NCBI GenBank assembly: GCA_023898785.1
Contig: CP060239.1
Coordinates: forward strand, 1,054,001-1,118,000
From: Rhodospirillales bacterium
Lineage (GTDB): Bacteria > Pseudomonadota > Alphaproteobacteria > Micavibrionales > Micavibrionaceae
Length of the DNA: 64,000 nucleotides
Reading direction: 5' to 3'
In this document: one piece after another, positions 15,955 to 24,072 of the stretch
Numbering within the stretch: position 1 is the first letter of the stretch
How the letters are laid out: every line of letters begins with the position of its first letter
The notes under the pieces: generated by a model
Told to the model about the DNA's origin: nothing
The model's database searches: none
What the model saw: only the letters and a program-made list of their open reading frames with translations
Made by a program: the position numbers and the translations under genes

Positions 15955-16116
15955 TACTTAGAAAACGATACGCATGGCAGCAAGCGAAATCAATTTAAAA
16001 TTTTTCTGGTAATTTTATGAAAGCGCGCTTATATATGGGGCGTTCCCTTAAATACTATGTTTATAAACTGGCCTTTTGGAACGAGGGCGAGAACAAATTT
16101 TTGTGGAGTTTTTACC

Positions 16117-16821
16117 ATGGCAACTGCAGTGAATATGAGCGGACAATTATTGATGCCAAAAGCAACAGCTGTCTGGCTGATTGAAAATACGGCTTTGACA
16201 TTTAGGCAAATTGCGGAATTTACGGCGCTGACCGAAATTGAAATTGAGGCGCTGGCTGATGGCGAGATTGGCCGCGGGCTTGTGGGACGCAACCCGATGG
16301 AAAGCCATGAACTCACGCAGGAAGAGCTGGAGCGCTGTCAGGCAGATCCATCAGCGAATTTAAAAATTGCGAAAAGCAGCTTGCCTCCCGTGAAGACCCG
16401 TGCCAAGGGACCGCGTTATACACCTGTTTCCAAGCGTGGGGACAAGCCGGATGCGATTGCTTATATTCTCAAGCACAACTCCGAAATTTCCGATGCACAG
16501 ATTTGCAAGCTTGTCGGCACAACCAAGCCAACCATCACGGCAGTGCGTGAGCGTACTCATCCAAATACGCCGAATTTACGGCCACGCCACCCGGCAGAGC
16601 TGGGGCTGTGCACGTGGCAGGAATATGAGAAGGCTTCGGATAAAGGCCTGAAGGCGCAAGGAAAAGACCCTGAAGAAGTAAAAGCCCAGCGCCTCGCCGA
16701 GCAGCAGGCGTCATTGTCTCAACCTGAGGAAAGCGATGATTCTTCCAGCTCCGGCGGGTTTGATTTTTCAAACTTTCTTGGCGATGCACAGAAGTTTTCT
16801 TCTTCGTCTGAAGAAGATTAA
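16117..16821 (+). CDS. trcR: DUF1013 cell-cycle regulator TrcR-like
   Basis: About 234 residues of the DUF1013 family, known in Caulobacter as TrcR, a conserved alphaproteobacterial cell-cycle transcription factor. Conserved features: LMPKATAVWLIENTALTFRQIAEFTALTEIEI (first helix-turn-helix), KGPRYTPVSKRGDKPDAIAYILKH, and ISDAQICKLVGTTKPTITAVRERTH (second helix-turn-helix). The tail is Ser/Glu/Asp-rich. The start at 16117 is supported by GGAG 9-12 bp upstream; the frame is open back to 16057. CckA is in the same window (40157-42706). Confidence 0.88.
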   Translation: MATAVNMSGQLLMPKATAVWLIENTALTFRQIAEFTALTEIEIEALADGEIGRGLVGRNPMESHELTQEELERCQADPSANLKIAKSSLPPVKTRAKGPRYTPVSKRGDKPDAIAYILKHNSEISDAQICKLVGTTKPTITAVRERTHPNTPNLRPRHPAELGLCTWQEYEKASDKGLKAQGKDPEEVKAQRLAEQQASLSQPEESDDSSSSGGFDFSNFLGDAQKFSSSSEED

Positions 16822-16829
16822 CCTCTTTT

Positions 16830-16921
16830 CGTCATTGCGAGCGTACGCGAAGCAATCCATCTCTTGTACATATTTCAGGGATAGATTGCCGCGTCAGGCC
16901 TTCGGCCTTCCTCGCAATGAC
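16830..16921. repeat. Palindromic repeat family A, copy 4
   Basis: Arms CGTCATTGCGAGCGTACGCGAAGCAATCC and GATTGCCGCGTC...CTCGCAATGAC. It lies directly before the inverted copy of the comF 5' end and mirrors copy 3. Confidence 0.9.
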
Positions 16922-16922
16922 A

Positions 16923-17006
16923 CCCCCAAAAAAACCGTGTTCATCTGCATTGATCTGTGGTTTTTTAAATCTTATGGATGCAGCCTTTAAACCCTTTCAA
17001 GACATG
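16923..17006 (+). repeat. 84-bp inverted duplicate of comF 5' end (orphan copy)
   Basis: Identical over 84 bp to 9898-9981 on the opposite strand. It includes the comF leader and the codons for MDAAFKPFQDM, then diverges at 17007 into unrelated sequence (frame ends within about 15 codons). It is not a functional gene. Confidence 0.92.
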
Positions 17007-17070
17007 ATATCTCGGCGGCAGTCGAAGGCCCGCTCAGAACAAGGAGTATAATGATCAGGATATTACGCAT
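16987..17070 (-). pseudogene. Orphan signal-peptide remnant of a secreted-protein gene
   Basis: A leftward ATG at 17070 encodes MRNILIIILLVLSGPSTAAE, a textbook Sec signal peptide with an AxA-type cleavage site. Five or six codons later the frame runs into the inverted comF copy and stops. Only the first 20-22 codons of the original gene survive. The junction is at 17006/17007. An AAGG-type ribosome site is not obvious. Confidence 0.55.
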
Positions 17071-17092
17071 GATTGCTCTCCCACTATGAATA

Positions 17093-18598
17093 TTAAAGGT
17101 CGAACCGCACGCCCTGGGCCAGCGGCAATTCATCTGAATAATTGACGGTTTGGGTCTGACGGCGCATATATGTTTTCCAGCTGTCAGAGCCGCTTTCACG
17201 CCCTCCTCCTGTTTCCTTTTCACCGCCGAAAGCGCCGCCGATTTCCGCGCCGGAGGTGCCAATATTGACGTTGGCGATACCACAATCACTGCCTGTGGCG
17301 GATAGAAAGCGCTCGGCTTCTCGGACATCATTGGTAAAGATGGCCGAGGATAGCCCCTGCGGCACGGCGTTTTGCAAAGCAATCGCTTCGTCGAGCGTTT
17401 TATATTTCATGACGTAGAGAATCGGCGCGAAGGTTTCCTCACAAACAGTTTTGGTCTGCTTTGGCATCTCAACCAATGCCGGATGGACGTAGGTGCCCGG
17501 CTCATCGCTGTGAGCGCGCTCACCGCCTGCCAAAATCTTACCGCCCTGCTCTATCGCCTCTTCAAGAGCTTCCATCATCTGATCAAGCGCGCCATGGTCG
17601 ATCAACGGACCGACCAGTGTGCCGTCTTTCAGCGGGTTGCCGACGCGGATTTGTTCATAGGCTTTTTGGAGCGCCGGAATTAACGAGCCATATATATCCT
17701 CATGTACGATGAGGCGGCGGGTGGTAGTGCAGCGCTGACCAGCCGTGCCAACCGCGCCAAAAAGAATGGCATGCACAGCCATATCAAGATCGGCACTTGG
17801 CGCAACAACAAGCGCGTTATTACCGCCCAGCTCCAGAAGGCTGCGGCCCAGCCTTTTGGCAACCGCCTGCCCCACTGCACGGCCCATCGGGACGCTGCCT
17901 GTGGCGCTGATCAACGAAAATGCCGGATGATCGACCATGGCTTGGCCAACCTGCGCTCCGCCAATCAAAACTTGTGAGAGGTGATCGGGAATGTCATGGC
18001 CGGATACTTTGAATTTAGCGGCGGCTTTGTCAAACAGCTTTTGGCAGGCCAGTGCGGTGAGCGGGGTTTTTTCCGATGGTTTCCAGACGATAGAATTGCC
18101 GCAAACCAGTGCGATAGCCGCATTCCAGCACCAAACCGCGACGGGAAAGTTAAAGGCGGAAATAATGCCCACAGGGCCTAAAGGCTGCCAGACTTCACGC
18201 ATATGGTGCTCTGGGCGCTCCGAGCCGATCGTCAGGCCGTAGAGCTGGCGCGACAGACCCACGGCAAAGTCACAAATATCAATCATTTCCTGGACTTCGC
18301 CAAGGCCTTCGGACAAGATCTTGCCGCATTCAATGGTTGTGAGTTTGCCGAGATCATCTTTGGCCGTGCGCAGTTCTTCTCCCAGCAAGCGAACAAATTC
18401 GCCGCGCACAGGAGCCGGAACTTTGCGCCAGTCTTCAAATGCGCTTTGAGCATTCCTGGCAATGGCCTCAATATCGCTGGAGCTGTGCTCCTTTACCTTA
18501 CCGAGGCTCGAGTCATCAATGGGGGAGAAGACTTCTAAAGATCCTGCTTTGTCTGTTCTTACACCCAGCGCTTTTAGTGTGTTTTCATACTTGCTCAT
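17093..18598 (-). CDS. ALDH7-type aldehyde dehydrogenase (aminoadipate-semialdehyde dehydrogenase)
   Basis: A 501-residue NAD(P)-dependent aldehyde dehydrogenase of the ALDH7 (antiquitin/AmaB) group, which oxidises alpha-aminoadipic semialdehyde in lysine breakdown. Seen: EVWQPLGPVGIISAFNFPVAVWCWN (typical ALDH7), WKPSEKTPLTALA (cofactor), LLELGGNNALVVAPSADLD (catalytic Glu), GTAGQRCTTTRRLIVHE with the nucleophile Cys290, and GAEIGGAFGGEKETGGGRESGSDSWKTYMRRQ near the end. The next gene downstream of its promoter, DUF924, overlaps by 4 bp. The lysine-pathway assignment rests on family resemblance. Confidence 0.88.
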   Translation of the reverse strand: MSKYENTLKALGVRTDKAGSLEVFSPIDDSSLGKVKEHSSSDIEAIARNAQSAFEDWRKVPAPVRGEFVRLLGEELRTAKDDLGKLTTIECGKILSEGLGEVQEMIDICDFAVGLSRQLYGLTIGSERPEHHMREVWQPLGPVGIISAFNFPVAVWCWNAAIALVCGNSIVWKPSEKTPLTALACQKLFDKAAAKFKVSGHDIPDHLSQVLIGGAQVGQAMVDHPAFSLISATGSVPMGRAVGQAVAKRLGRSLLELGGNNALVVAPSADLDMAVHAILFGAVGTAGQRCTTTRRLIVHEDIYGSLIPALQKAYEQIRVGNPLKDGTLVGPLIDHGALDQMMEALEEAIEQGGKILAGGERAHSDEPGTYVHPALVEMPKQTKTVCEETFAPILYVMKYKTLDEAIALQNAVPQGLSSAIFTNDVREAERFLSATGSDCGIANVNIGTSGAEIGGAFGGEKETGGGRESGSDSWKTYMRRQTQTVNYSDELPLAQGVRFDL

Positions 18599-19146
18599 AA
18601 AAACCCCTTATGCGTTTTAAGAAACTCGATTTCTTCGGCGGTGCTTTCCCGTCCTAAAATTTTATTCCGGTGGGGAAAACGGCCAAATTTTTCGATCGGT
18701 ACGTAGTGACGCCTGGCATACATATCCCCGGCAGGGTTGTCTTCGGCCATGGCACCAAACAGTTCAACGGATTTGATTTGATCGGAAAGAGATTCGCTGT
18801 GCTGAAATGGAAGATAAAGAAAACCGCGTTTTACCGGTTCTAATATCTGATCAAATCCTTTATGCACGGCTTGTTTGGCGACCAGAAGCGCGCGCTCATC
18901 GCTGGCGAAAGATTTTGGCTGGCCGCGATACATATGGCGGGGGAATTGATCCAGAACAATAACAAGCGCTAACGAGCCTTCCGCATCCACCGCCCAGTGA
19001 TTACAGAGCCCATCATCGGCCATTTCGTGTGTAAGGGCGAAGCGCTCTAAAATTTCCGCATCAACAGCCGCGCTGGATTGGAACCATTGTTGGGGTTCTA
19101 GCTCCTCGAACCAGAAGTGGATAATTTCTTGCTGTGTATCACGCAT
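18595..19146 (-). CDS. DUF924 family protein
   Basis: A 183-residue member of DUF924 (TPR-like all-helical fold, function unknown). Characteristic stretches: IIHFWFEELEPQQWF at the start, LALVIVLDQFPRHMYRG, ASDERALLVAKQAVHKGFD, FLYLPFQHSES and GRFPHRNKILGRESTAEEIEFL at the end. It is the first gene of a two-gene unit with the ALDH7 gene (4-bp overlap). Soluble, cytoplasmic. Confidence 0.9.
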   Translation of the reverse strand: MRDTQQEIIHFWFEELEPQQWFQSSAAVDAEILERFALTHEMADDGLCNHWAVDAEGSLALVIVLDQFPRHMYRGQPKSFASDERALLVAKQAVHKGFDQILEPVKRGFLYLPFQHSESLSDQIKSVELFGAMAEDNPAGDMYARRHYVPIEKFGRFPHRNKILGRESTAEEIEFLKTHKGFL

Positions 19147-19172
19147 AGGAAAATACTTTGTTGTTGGAGGTG

Positions 19173-19520
19173 TTATTCGCTTTCCTTGAGACAGCGCACA
19201 TCGCTTGCATTCTTTTTATCATAGTAAGGCTGTAAAATTTTGATAGCTTGCGCTCGCCTACTCTTCGACAGGATAGCCATAAATACCGCTGGTAAAAAGG
19301 GTAAAAGCAACAAAAGAACAACAAGAGGGTTGTGGACAATGTAGGCCGGATTTCCATGCCCTAAAATTTCAAAGATATAGCCAGAGATGACGAATGCAGA
19401 CAACATGCAACCTATCGCCATAAACCGGTAAAACTTGGCGCGAATAAGCTTTTCTTTTGCACATGTCTTATCTGCACATTCCTTGTCGATTTGAGCAGTC
19501 TTTTGGGCGTTGGTTGACAT
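19173..19520 (-). CDS. Hypothetical small membrane protein
   Basis: 115 residues. The N-terminal 30 residues are charged and hold two Cys (ECADKTCAKEK). Two membrane segments follow (about 33-52 FMAIGCMLSAFVISGYIFEI, and 65-84 NPLVVLLLLLPFLPAVFMAI), then a basic Lys/Arg tail. No family was recognised. It stands between the DUF924 gene and the end of petC, all on the same strand, but with separate spacing, so it may be its own unit. Confidence 0.6.
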   Translation of the reverse strand: MSTNAQKTAQIDKECADKTCAKEKLIRAKFYRFMAIGCMLSAFVISGYIFEILGHGNPAYIVHNPLVVLLLLLPFLPAVFMAILSKSRRAQAIKILQPYYDKKNASDVRCLKESE

Positions 19521-19630
19521 TTTAACTATCCCCGTACAAATGCAAGTACATATTCACGAATGAGCCCCGGAAACATTCGTTTTTATCAGACTACCAGCTT
19601 TTCATTAGTAAAGCCTAGTGAAGGCACAAC

Positions 19631-20392
19631 CTAATGTACACTTGCCCAGATTTTCTTTTTAATTCCATAAAAAATAGAAGCAAAAACCAGCAGAAACAGC
19701 AAGACTTTCACGCCTGTGCGCTTACGCGCTTCTAAAGACGGCTCAGCAGCCCAGGTAAGGAATTGCACAACATCGTGAGCATATTGCCCAGTTGTTTGCA
19801 AGCTTCCGTCTTCATACTGGACAGCGCCATCGGATAAAGGCGGGGCCATGGCGATAACGTGGCCGGACATATATTCATTATAATGCTGGCCGTCGAGAAG
19901 TTCTACCTCTGCCGGCGCTTCTTCATAGCCGGTCAAAATTGCGTAAACATAGTTCGGTCCGTCATGACGAGCCTTGGTAATCAAAGACAGGTCCGGCGGC
20001 AAGGCATTGTTGGCAGCCTTGGCGGCGTTATCATTCGGGTATGGTGAGGGAAAGCGATCGGACGGCAACGCCGTACGCTCATTAACCTCACCCTCTTCAT
20101 CAGGCACATCCATGACGCTATATTCCGCAGCAATCGCCTTAACCTGATCCTCGCTATAGCCCAGATCGGTCAAATTCCGAAAAGCAACACGCTTGAGGGA
20201 ATGACAGGCCGAACAAACCTCGCGGTAAACTTTGAGGCCGCGCTGCATCGCAGCCCGGTCAAACGTGCCGAACGGACCGTCAAAGCTCCAGCTTTGGCTG
20301 GGTGGGTGAACCGTTTCACCGCCAGAGGCAAACGCGCCGGAAACCGGTAGAACCAGCAGAACAAAAAGGATGAGGAGACTTTTTTTATACAT
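19631..20392 (-). CDS. petC: Cytochrome c1 of the bc1 complex
   Basis: About 253 residues; the haem-c subunit that passes electrons from the Rieske protein to soluble cytochrome c. A signal peptide (LLILFVLLVLPVSGAFA) precedes the mature part. The haem site CSACHSLKR is followed by FRNLTDLGY; ALPPDLSLITKARHDGPNYVYAILTGY and the Met ligand in GHVIAMAPPLSDG are standard. One C-terminal membrane anchor (VLLFLLVFASIFYGIKKKIW) holds it in the inner membrane. The ATG at 20392 is used because the longer open frame overlaps petB with no signal-peptide-like start. Last gene of petABC. Confidence 0.95.
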   Translation of the reverse strand: MYKKSLLILFVLLVLPVSGAFASGGETVHPPSQSWSFDGPFGTFDRAAMQRGLKVYREVCSACHSLKRVAFRNLTDLGYSEDQVKAIAAEYSVMDVPDEEGEVNERTALPSDRFPSPYPNDNAAKAANNALPPDLSLITKARHDGPNYVYAILTGYEEAPAEVELLDGQHYNEYMSGHVIAMAPPLSDGAVQYEDGSLQTTGQYAHDVVQFLTWAAEPSLEARKRTGVKVLLFLLVFASIFYGIKKKIWASVH

Positions 20393-20408
20393 TGTTCTTA
20401 ATATCCTT

Positions 20409-21695
20409 TTATTTTGCGTGTTTGGCCAAAACGGCTTCATGGATGGACGGCGGCAATTCGCGACCTTTTTCAAACTTGCTGAGCCATGGCAGGATGACGA
20501 TGAAGAAGGCGAAATAATAGCCGGTTGCACCAAGGCCGAAATAGCTGAGCGGAATGTGGAATATCTCTGCGTCAGCGGCCTGTGAACCCACGTAGCCGAG
20601 AAAGACAAAGTCAACCAGCAACAGCAGCAGGAACAAGCGATAGAGCGGGCGGAAACGCGCGCTGCGGATCGGGTGACTGTCGAGCCACGGCATCACAAAC
20701 CACAGCAGGATGGAGCCAAACATCGCAATCACACCGCCGAGTTTGGCCGAAATGATTGTGATCTCCGTAAAAGGGATACCAATCTCAAAGGTAATCGCGC
20801 GCAGGATCGCATAGAACGGCAAGAAGTACCATTCAGGCACGATATGCGGGGGGGTGACCAGCGGGTTGGCGGGCGTATAGTTATCAGGGTGGCCCAGCGC
20901 GTTGGGCATATAAAAGATAAAGACGCAATAGATGACCAGAAATACAACCAGTCCGAAGCTGTCTTTCATTGTGTAATAAGGGTGGAAAGGCAGCGTGTCT
21001 TTTTCAGATTGCGGTTCGAGGCCCAGCGGGTTGTTAGAGCCAGTGACATGCAGCGCCCAGACATGTAAGAAGACGACCGCAAAAATTACAAATGGCAGCA
21101 GATAGTGCAGCGCGAAGAAGCGCGTCAGAGTTGGGTTATCGACGCTGAAACCACCCCAGAGCAGTGTCACGATGCTGTCGCCAATCAGCGGAATGGCCGA
21201 GAACAGGTTGGTAATCACGGTGGCGCCCCACAGGGACATCTGGCCCCATGGCAGCACATAGCCGATAAAGGCGGTGGCCATCATCAGCAGGAAGATCGCC
21301 ACACCGAGAATCCATAGCAATTCCCGCGGGCGCTTGTAAGAGCCGTAATACATGCCGCGGAAAATATGGATATAGACCGCAACAAAGAAGAACGATGCGC
21401 CGTTCATGTGAATATAGCGAATCAACCAGCCGCCGTTCACATCGCGCATGATGCGCTCGACCGAATCAAAGGACAGCCCAGTGTTGGCCGTGTAGTGCAT
21501 CGCCAGTACGATGCCGGTGACGATCATCGTGATCAGCATGAACATGGCAATGGCGCCAAAGTTCCAGAAATAGTTAAAGTTTCTGGGCGTTGGAAATACG
21601 CCATATTCTTTTTGCATTAACGTGAAAACCGGGAGACGTTCGTCTATCCAGCCTATAAGGGGGTTTTTGAATTCTGCGCGTTCAGTGCTGCCCAT
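20409..21695 (-). CDS. petB: Cytochrome b of the bc1 complex
   Basis: A 428-residue integral membrane protein with eight predicted membrane segments, carrying two b haems and the quinol-oxidation and quinone-reduction sites. Seen: YFWNFGAIAMF, the haem-ligand helices with HYTANTGLSFDSVERI and IHMNGASFFFVAVYIHIFRG, GYVLPWGQMSLWGATVITNLFSAIPLIG, FALHYLLPFVIFAVVFLHVWALHVTGSNNPLG, and PEWYFLPFYAILRAI (the PEWY motif of the Qo site). A full-length fused cytochrome b rather than the split b6/IV type. Spaced 16 bp from petC and 27 bp from petA. Confidence 0.96.
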   Translation of the reverse strand: MGSTERAEFKNPLIGWIDERLPVFTLMQKEYGVFPTPRNFNYFWNFGAIAMFMLITMIVTGIVLAMHYTANTGLSFDSVERIMRDVNGGWLIRYIHMNGASFFFVAVYIHIFRGMYYGSYKRPRELLWILGVAIFLLMMATAFIGYVLPWGQMSLWGATVITNLFSAIPLIGDSIVTLLWGGFSVDNPTLTRFFALHYLLPFVIFAVVFLHVWALHVTGSNNPLGLEPQSEKDTLPFHPYYTMKDSFGLVVFLVIYCVFIFYMPNALGHPDNYTPANPLVTPPHIVPEWYFLPFYAILRAITFEIGIPFTEITIISAKLGGVIAMFGSILLWFVMPWLDSHPIRSARFRPLYRLFLLLLLVDFVFLGYVGSQAADAEIFHIPLSYFGLGATGYYFAFFIVILPWLSKFEKGRELPPSIHEAVLAKHAK

Positions 21696-21722
21696 TGGTT
21701 TTCTCCTTATACCCTCTTATTT

Positions 21723-22247
21723 TTATCCGATTTTGATCACAGTATCGCTGATGAACTCATATGGCGGAACCATGAGGTTCTTTGGGGCCGGGCCTTTGCG
21801 AATACGACCAGATGTGTCGTAGTGCGAACCGTGACAAGGGCAGAACCAGCCATGATATTCGCCGTGCGCATCAGTGGGTTTTTGCCCGCCGGGGATACAG
21901 CCAAGGTGGGTGCATACACCAACAACAACCAGCCATTCAGGCTTCTTTACACGCTGTTCGTCGGTTTGCTTGTCAATTAGTGTCGAAATATCGACCTCTC
22001 CGGCTTCTTCGATCTGCTCAGCCGTACGGTGTTTGATGAAGACCGGCTTCCCCTGCCACATCACGGTTTTGGAACCGCCAACCGGAATACCGCTAATATC
22101 CACCTCGGTGGTCGCCAATGCCAATGTGTCCTTGGCAGGGTTGAGGGAATTGATCATCGGCGCGGCGGCACAGGCTATTCCCACGGCGCCAAAAGCAGCA
22201 CCTGTAAGTTGCAGGAAATCGCGCCGGTCTTTGCTATCTGCTGTCAT
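21723..22247 (-). CDS. petA: Rieske iron-sulfur protein of the bc1 complex
   Basis: A 174-residue [2Fe-2S] protein. The N-terminus carries a twin-arginine motif (DRRDFLQLTGAAFGAVGIA), which serves as an uncleaved membrane anchor. The cluster ligands are in VCTHLGCIPGG and CPCHGSHYDTSGR. Ends with the usual IRKGPAPKNLMVPPYEF. First gene of the petABC operon, read leftward; the gap to the divergent trmL (22248-22392) is AT-rich and holds the promoter region for both directions, though no clear box was picked out. Confidence 0.96.
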   Translation of the reverse strand: MTADSKDRRDFLQLTGAAFGAVGIACAAAPMINSLNPAKDTLALATTEVDISGIPVGGSKTVMWQGKPVFIKHRTAEQIEEAGEVDISTLIDKQTDEQRVKKPEWLVVVGVCTHLGCIPGGQKPTDAHGEYHGWFCPCHGSHYDTSGRIRKGPAPKNLMVPPYEFISDTVIKIG

Positions 22248-22392
22248 AATTTTATCTGTTTTTTGTTTATTTAGGAATGTTCGAACGCATTGTTTTTACT
22301 TCTCTCTTTATAAATGATCAAGCCTTCTCTATCACTATTCCATCGATATATTTTATAAATTACACACAATGAAATGAAGGACCGCGGTCATT

Positions 22393-22848
22393 ATGCTCTC
22401 AATTGCTCTTTACCAACCGGATATCCCGCAAAATGTCGGGGCCATGATCCGGCTTTGCGCCTGTATGAATGTGGGACTGGAAGTTATTGAACCGTGTAGT
22501 TTTCCGTGGGACGTGCGTAAAATACGCCAATCGGCTATGGATTATATTGACCATGTCAATATTGTGCGCCACACATCATGGGATGCCTTTACCGGTGCGC
22601 ATGAGGGGCGACGGGTTGTGCTTATGAGCACGAAAGCGGCTGTGCCCTATGTGGATTTTGAATTTCGTGATGATGATATTTTACTGGCCGGCAGCGAGAG
22701 CGCAGGCGTGCCGCAAGAGGTGCATGAGTCGGTCGATGCGCGAGTGCTCATTCCGATGCATGGGGTGATGCGTTCGTTGAATATTGTCAATGCGAGTTCT
22801 ATGATTTTGGGTGAATCTTTAAGGCAAACGCGATGGAGCGCCGTATGA
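22393..22848 (+). CDS. trmL: tRNA (cytidine/uridine-34-2'-O)-methyltransferase
   Basis: A 151-residue SpoU/SPOUT-class methyltransferase that 2'-O-methylates the wobble base of tRNA-Leu isoacceptors. Family features: LYQPDIPQNVGAMIRLCACMNV (motif 1), the knot region DDDILLAGSESAGVPQEVH, and IPMHGVMRSLNIVNASSMILGESLRQT (motif 3). It overlaps hemF at its end (ATGA). The trmL-hemF pair opposite petABC is a common alphaproteobacterial arrangement. Confidence 0.93.
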   Translation: MLSIALYQPDIPQNVGAMIRLCACMNVGLEVIEPCSFPWDVRKIRQSAMDYIDHVNIVRHTSWDAFTGAHEGRRVVLMSTKAAVPYVDFEFRDDDILLAGSESAGVPQEVHESVDARVLIPMHGVMRSLNIVNASSMILGESLRQTRWSAV

Positions 22849-23744
22849 ACGATTGGGATGAACGAAAGGCGCAGGCCAGCGTCTGGTTCAGGCGGTTGCG
22901 CGATAATATTTGCGCAGAGTTTGAGACGATTGAAGGCGAGCTTTCCGGTAGCAATAAAGCCGATCTAGCGCCCGGCGCGTTTGAGCGCAGCCCGTGGGCC
23001 CGGGAAAACAACGACGAGCCGAATGAATCGGGTTCTATCCTGAAGGGCGGCGGTGAAATGTCTATCATGCGGGGGCGCGTGTTTGAAAAGGTCGGGGTGA
23101 ATATTTCAGAGGTTTACGGTGTTTTTTCCGAAGAGTTTGCGGCGCGGGTGCCGGGGGCCAACAAATCAGGCGGGCAGTTCTGGGCGTCCGGGATTTCTCT
23201 GGTGGCGCATATGCAAAGCCCTCTTGTGCCGGCGGTGCATATGAATACGCGGATGATTGTGACCTCCAAGGGATGGTTTGGCGGCGGGGCGGATTTAACC
23301 CCGATGTTTCCGAATGAAGATGATACGCGCGCGTTTCACGGCGCTTTGCAAGAATGCTGTGATAGGCATGATCCGAATTATTACAAGGCGCATAAGGAAT
23401 GGTGCGACCGGTATTTCTTCCTGCCGCATCGCGGCGAGCCGCGCGGGGTTGGCGGGATTTTCTATGATTATCTCGATTCTTCGGACACTGGCGGGGATTG
23501 GACGGCGGATTTCGCCTATACACAGGATGTTGGGCGGACCTTTCTGGCGATTTACCCGCAAATCGTGCGTACGCACATGAATGAAGGCTGGAGCGCAGAA
23601 GAGCGGCAATTTCAACTGATCAAGCGCGGACGCTACGTCGAATACAACCTGCTGTATGATCGCGGGACGCAATTCGGCCTGAAAACCGGCGGAAACACTG
23701 AGGCGATCCTGATGTCGATGCCCCCGGAAGTGAAGTGGCCGTAG
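22845..23744 (+). CDS. hemF: Oxygen-dependent coproporphyrinogen III oxidase
   Basis: About 299 residues; decarboxylates coproporphyrinogen III to protoporphyrinogen IX with O2 in haem synthesis. Seen: KGGGEMSIMRGRVFEKVGVN, GISLVAHMQSPLVPAVHMNTR, WFGGGADLTPMF, HKEWCDRYFFLPHRGEPRGVGGIFYDYLD and RGRYVEYNLLYDRGTQFGLKTGGNTEAILMSMPPEVKWP. The protein ends at KWP, as in the shorter alphaproteobacterial forms. Start chosen at 22845 because it gives an ATGA overlap with trmL; an ATG four codons upstream is also in frame. Confidence 0.95.
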   Translation: MNDWDERKAQASVWFRRLRDNICAEFETIEGELSGSNKADLAPGAFERSPWARENNDEPNESGSILKGGGEMSIMRGRVFEKVGVNISEVYGVFSEEFAARVPGANKSGGQFWASGISLVAHMQSPLVPAVHMNTRMIVTSKGWFGGGADLTPMFPNEDDTRAFHGALQECCDRHDPNYYKAHKEWCDRYFFLPHRGEPRGVGGIFYDYLDSSDTGGDWTADFAYTQDVGRTFLAIYPQIVRTHMNEGWSAEERQFQLIKRGRYVEYNLLYDRGTQFGLKTGGNTEAILMSMPPEVKWP

Positions 23745-23870
23745 GCATCAAAGTTAATAAATAATACCACTTTATACTTTTTTGTTGCATTTCTTGAGCG
23801 AGGCATGCTATTTCACACCCCTGTTTTATACTATTATTGAAAATAATAAGCGGCGGAGGCATTAATTAAA

Positions 23871-24059
23871 ATGAGTTCAAAATTTGAGGCAGCATCAAAA
23901 AAATTAAATGAAGATCGAAAAACAGCCACAGAACCTCTTGTTTTAAAGCCCGTAGACGGCACACACCTTGCAGATCAAGATGGCACATATTATCGGGTTG
24001 TCGAAGCAAGCCATAACGGCGTTGCTCTCGAAGAGGCGCCAGGGGTTTGGAACAAGTAA
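23871..24059 (+). CDS. Hypothetical 62-residue protein
   Basis: A short frame with a GGAGG site 14 bp before the ATG. The N-terminal half is Lys/Ala/Glu-rich and helical (FEAASKKLNEDRKTA). The C-terminal half is beta-like (YYRVVEASHNGVALEEAP). Soluble; no family recognised. It is followed 13 bp later by the end of the convergent CCA-adding enzyme gene. The ribosome site, balanced codon use and sensible composition support a real gene, but it is small. Confidence 0.5.
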   Translation: MSSKFEAASKKLNEDRKTATEPLVLKPVDGTHLADQDGTYYRVVEASHNGVALEEAPGVWNK

Positions 24060-24072
24060 GGTTCATGGGGCT

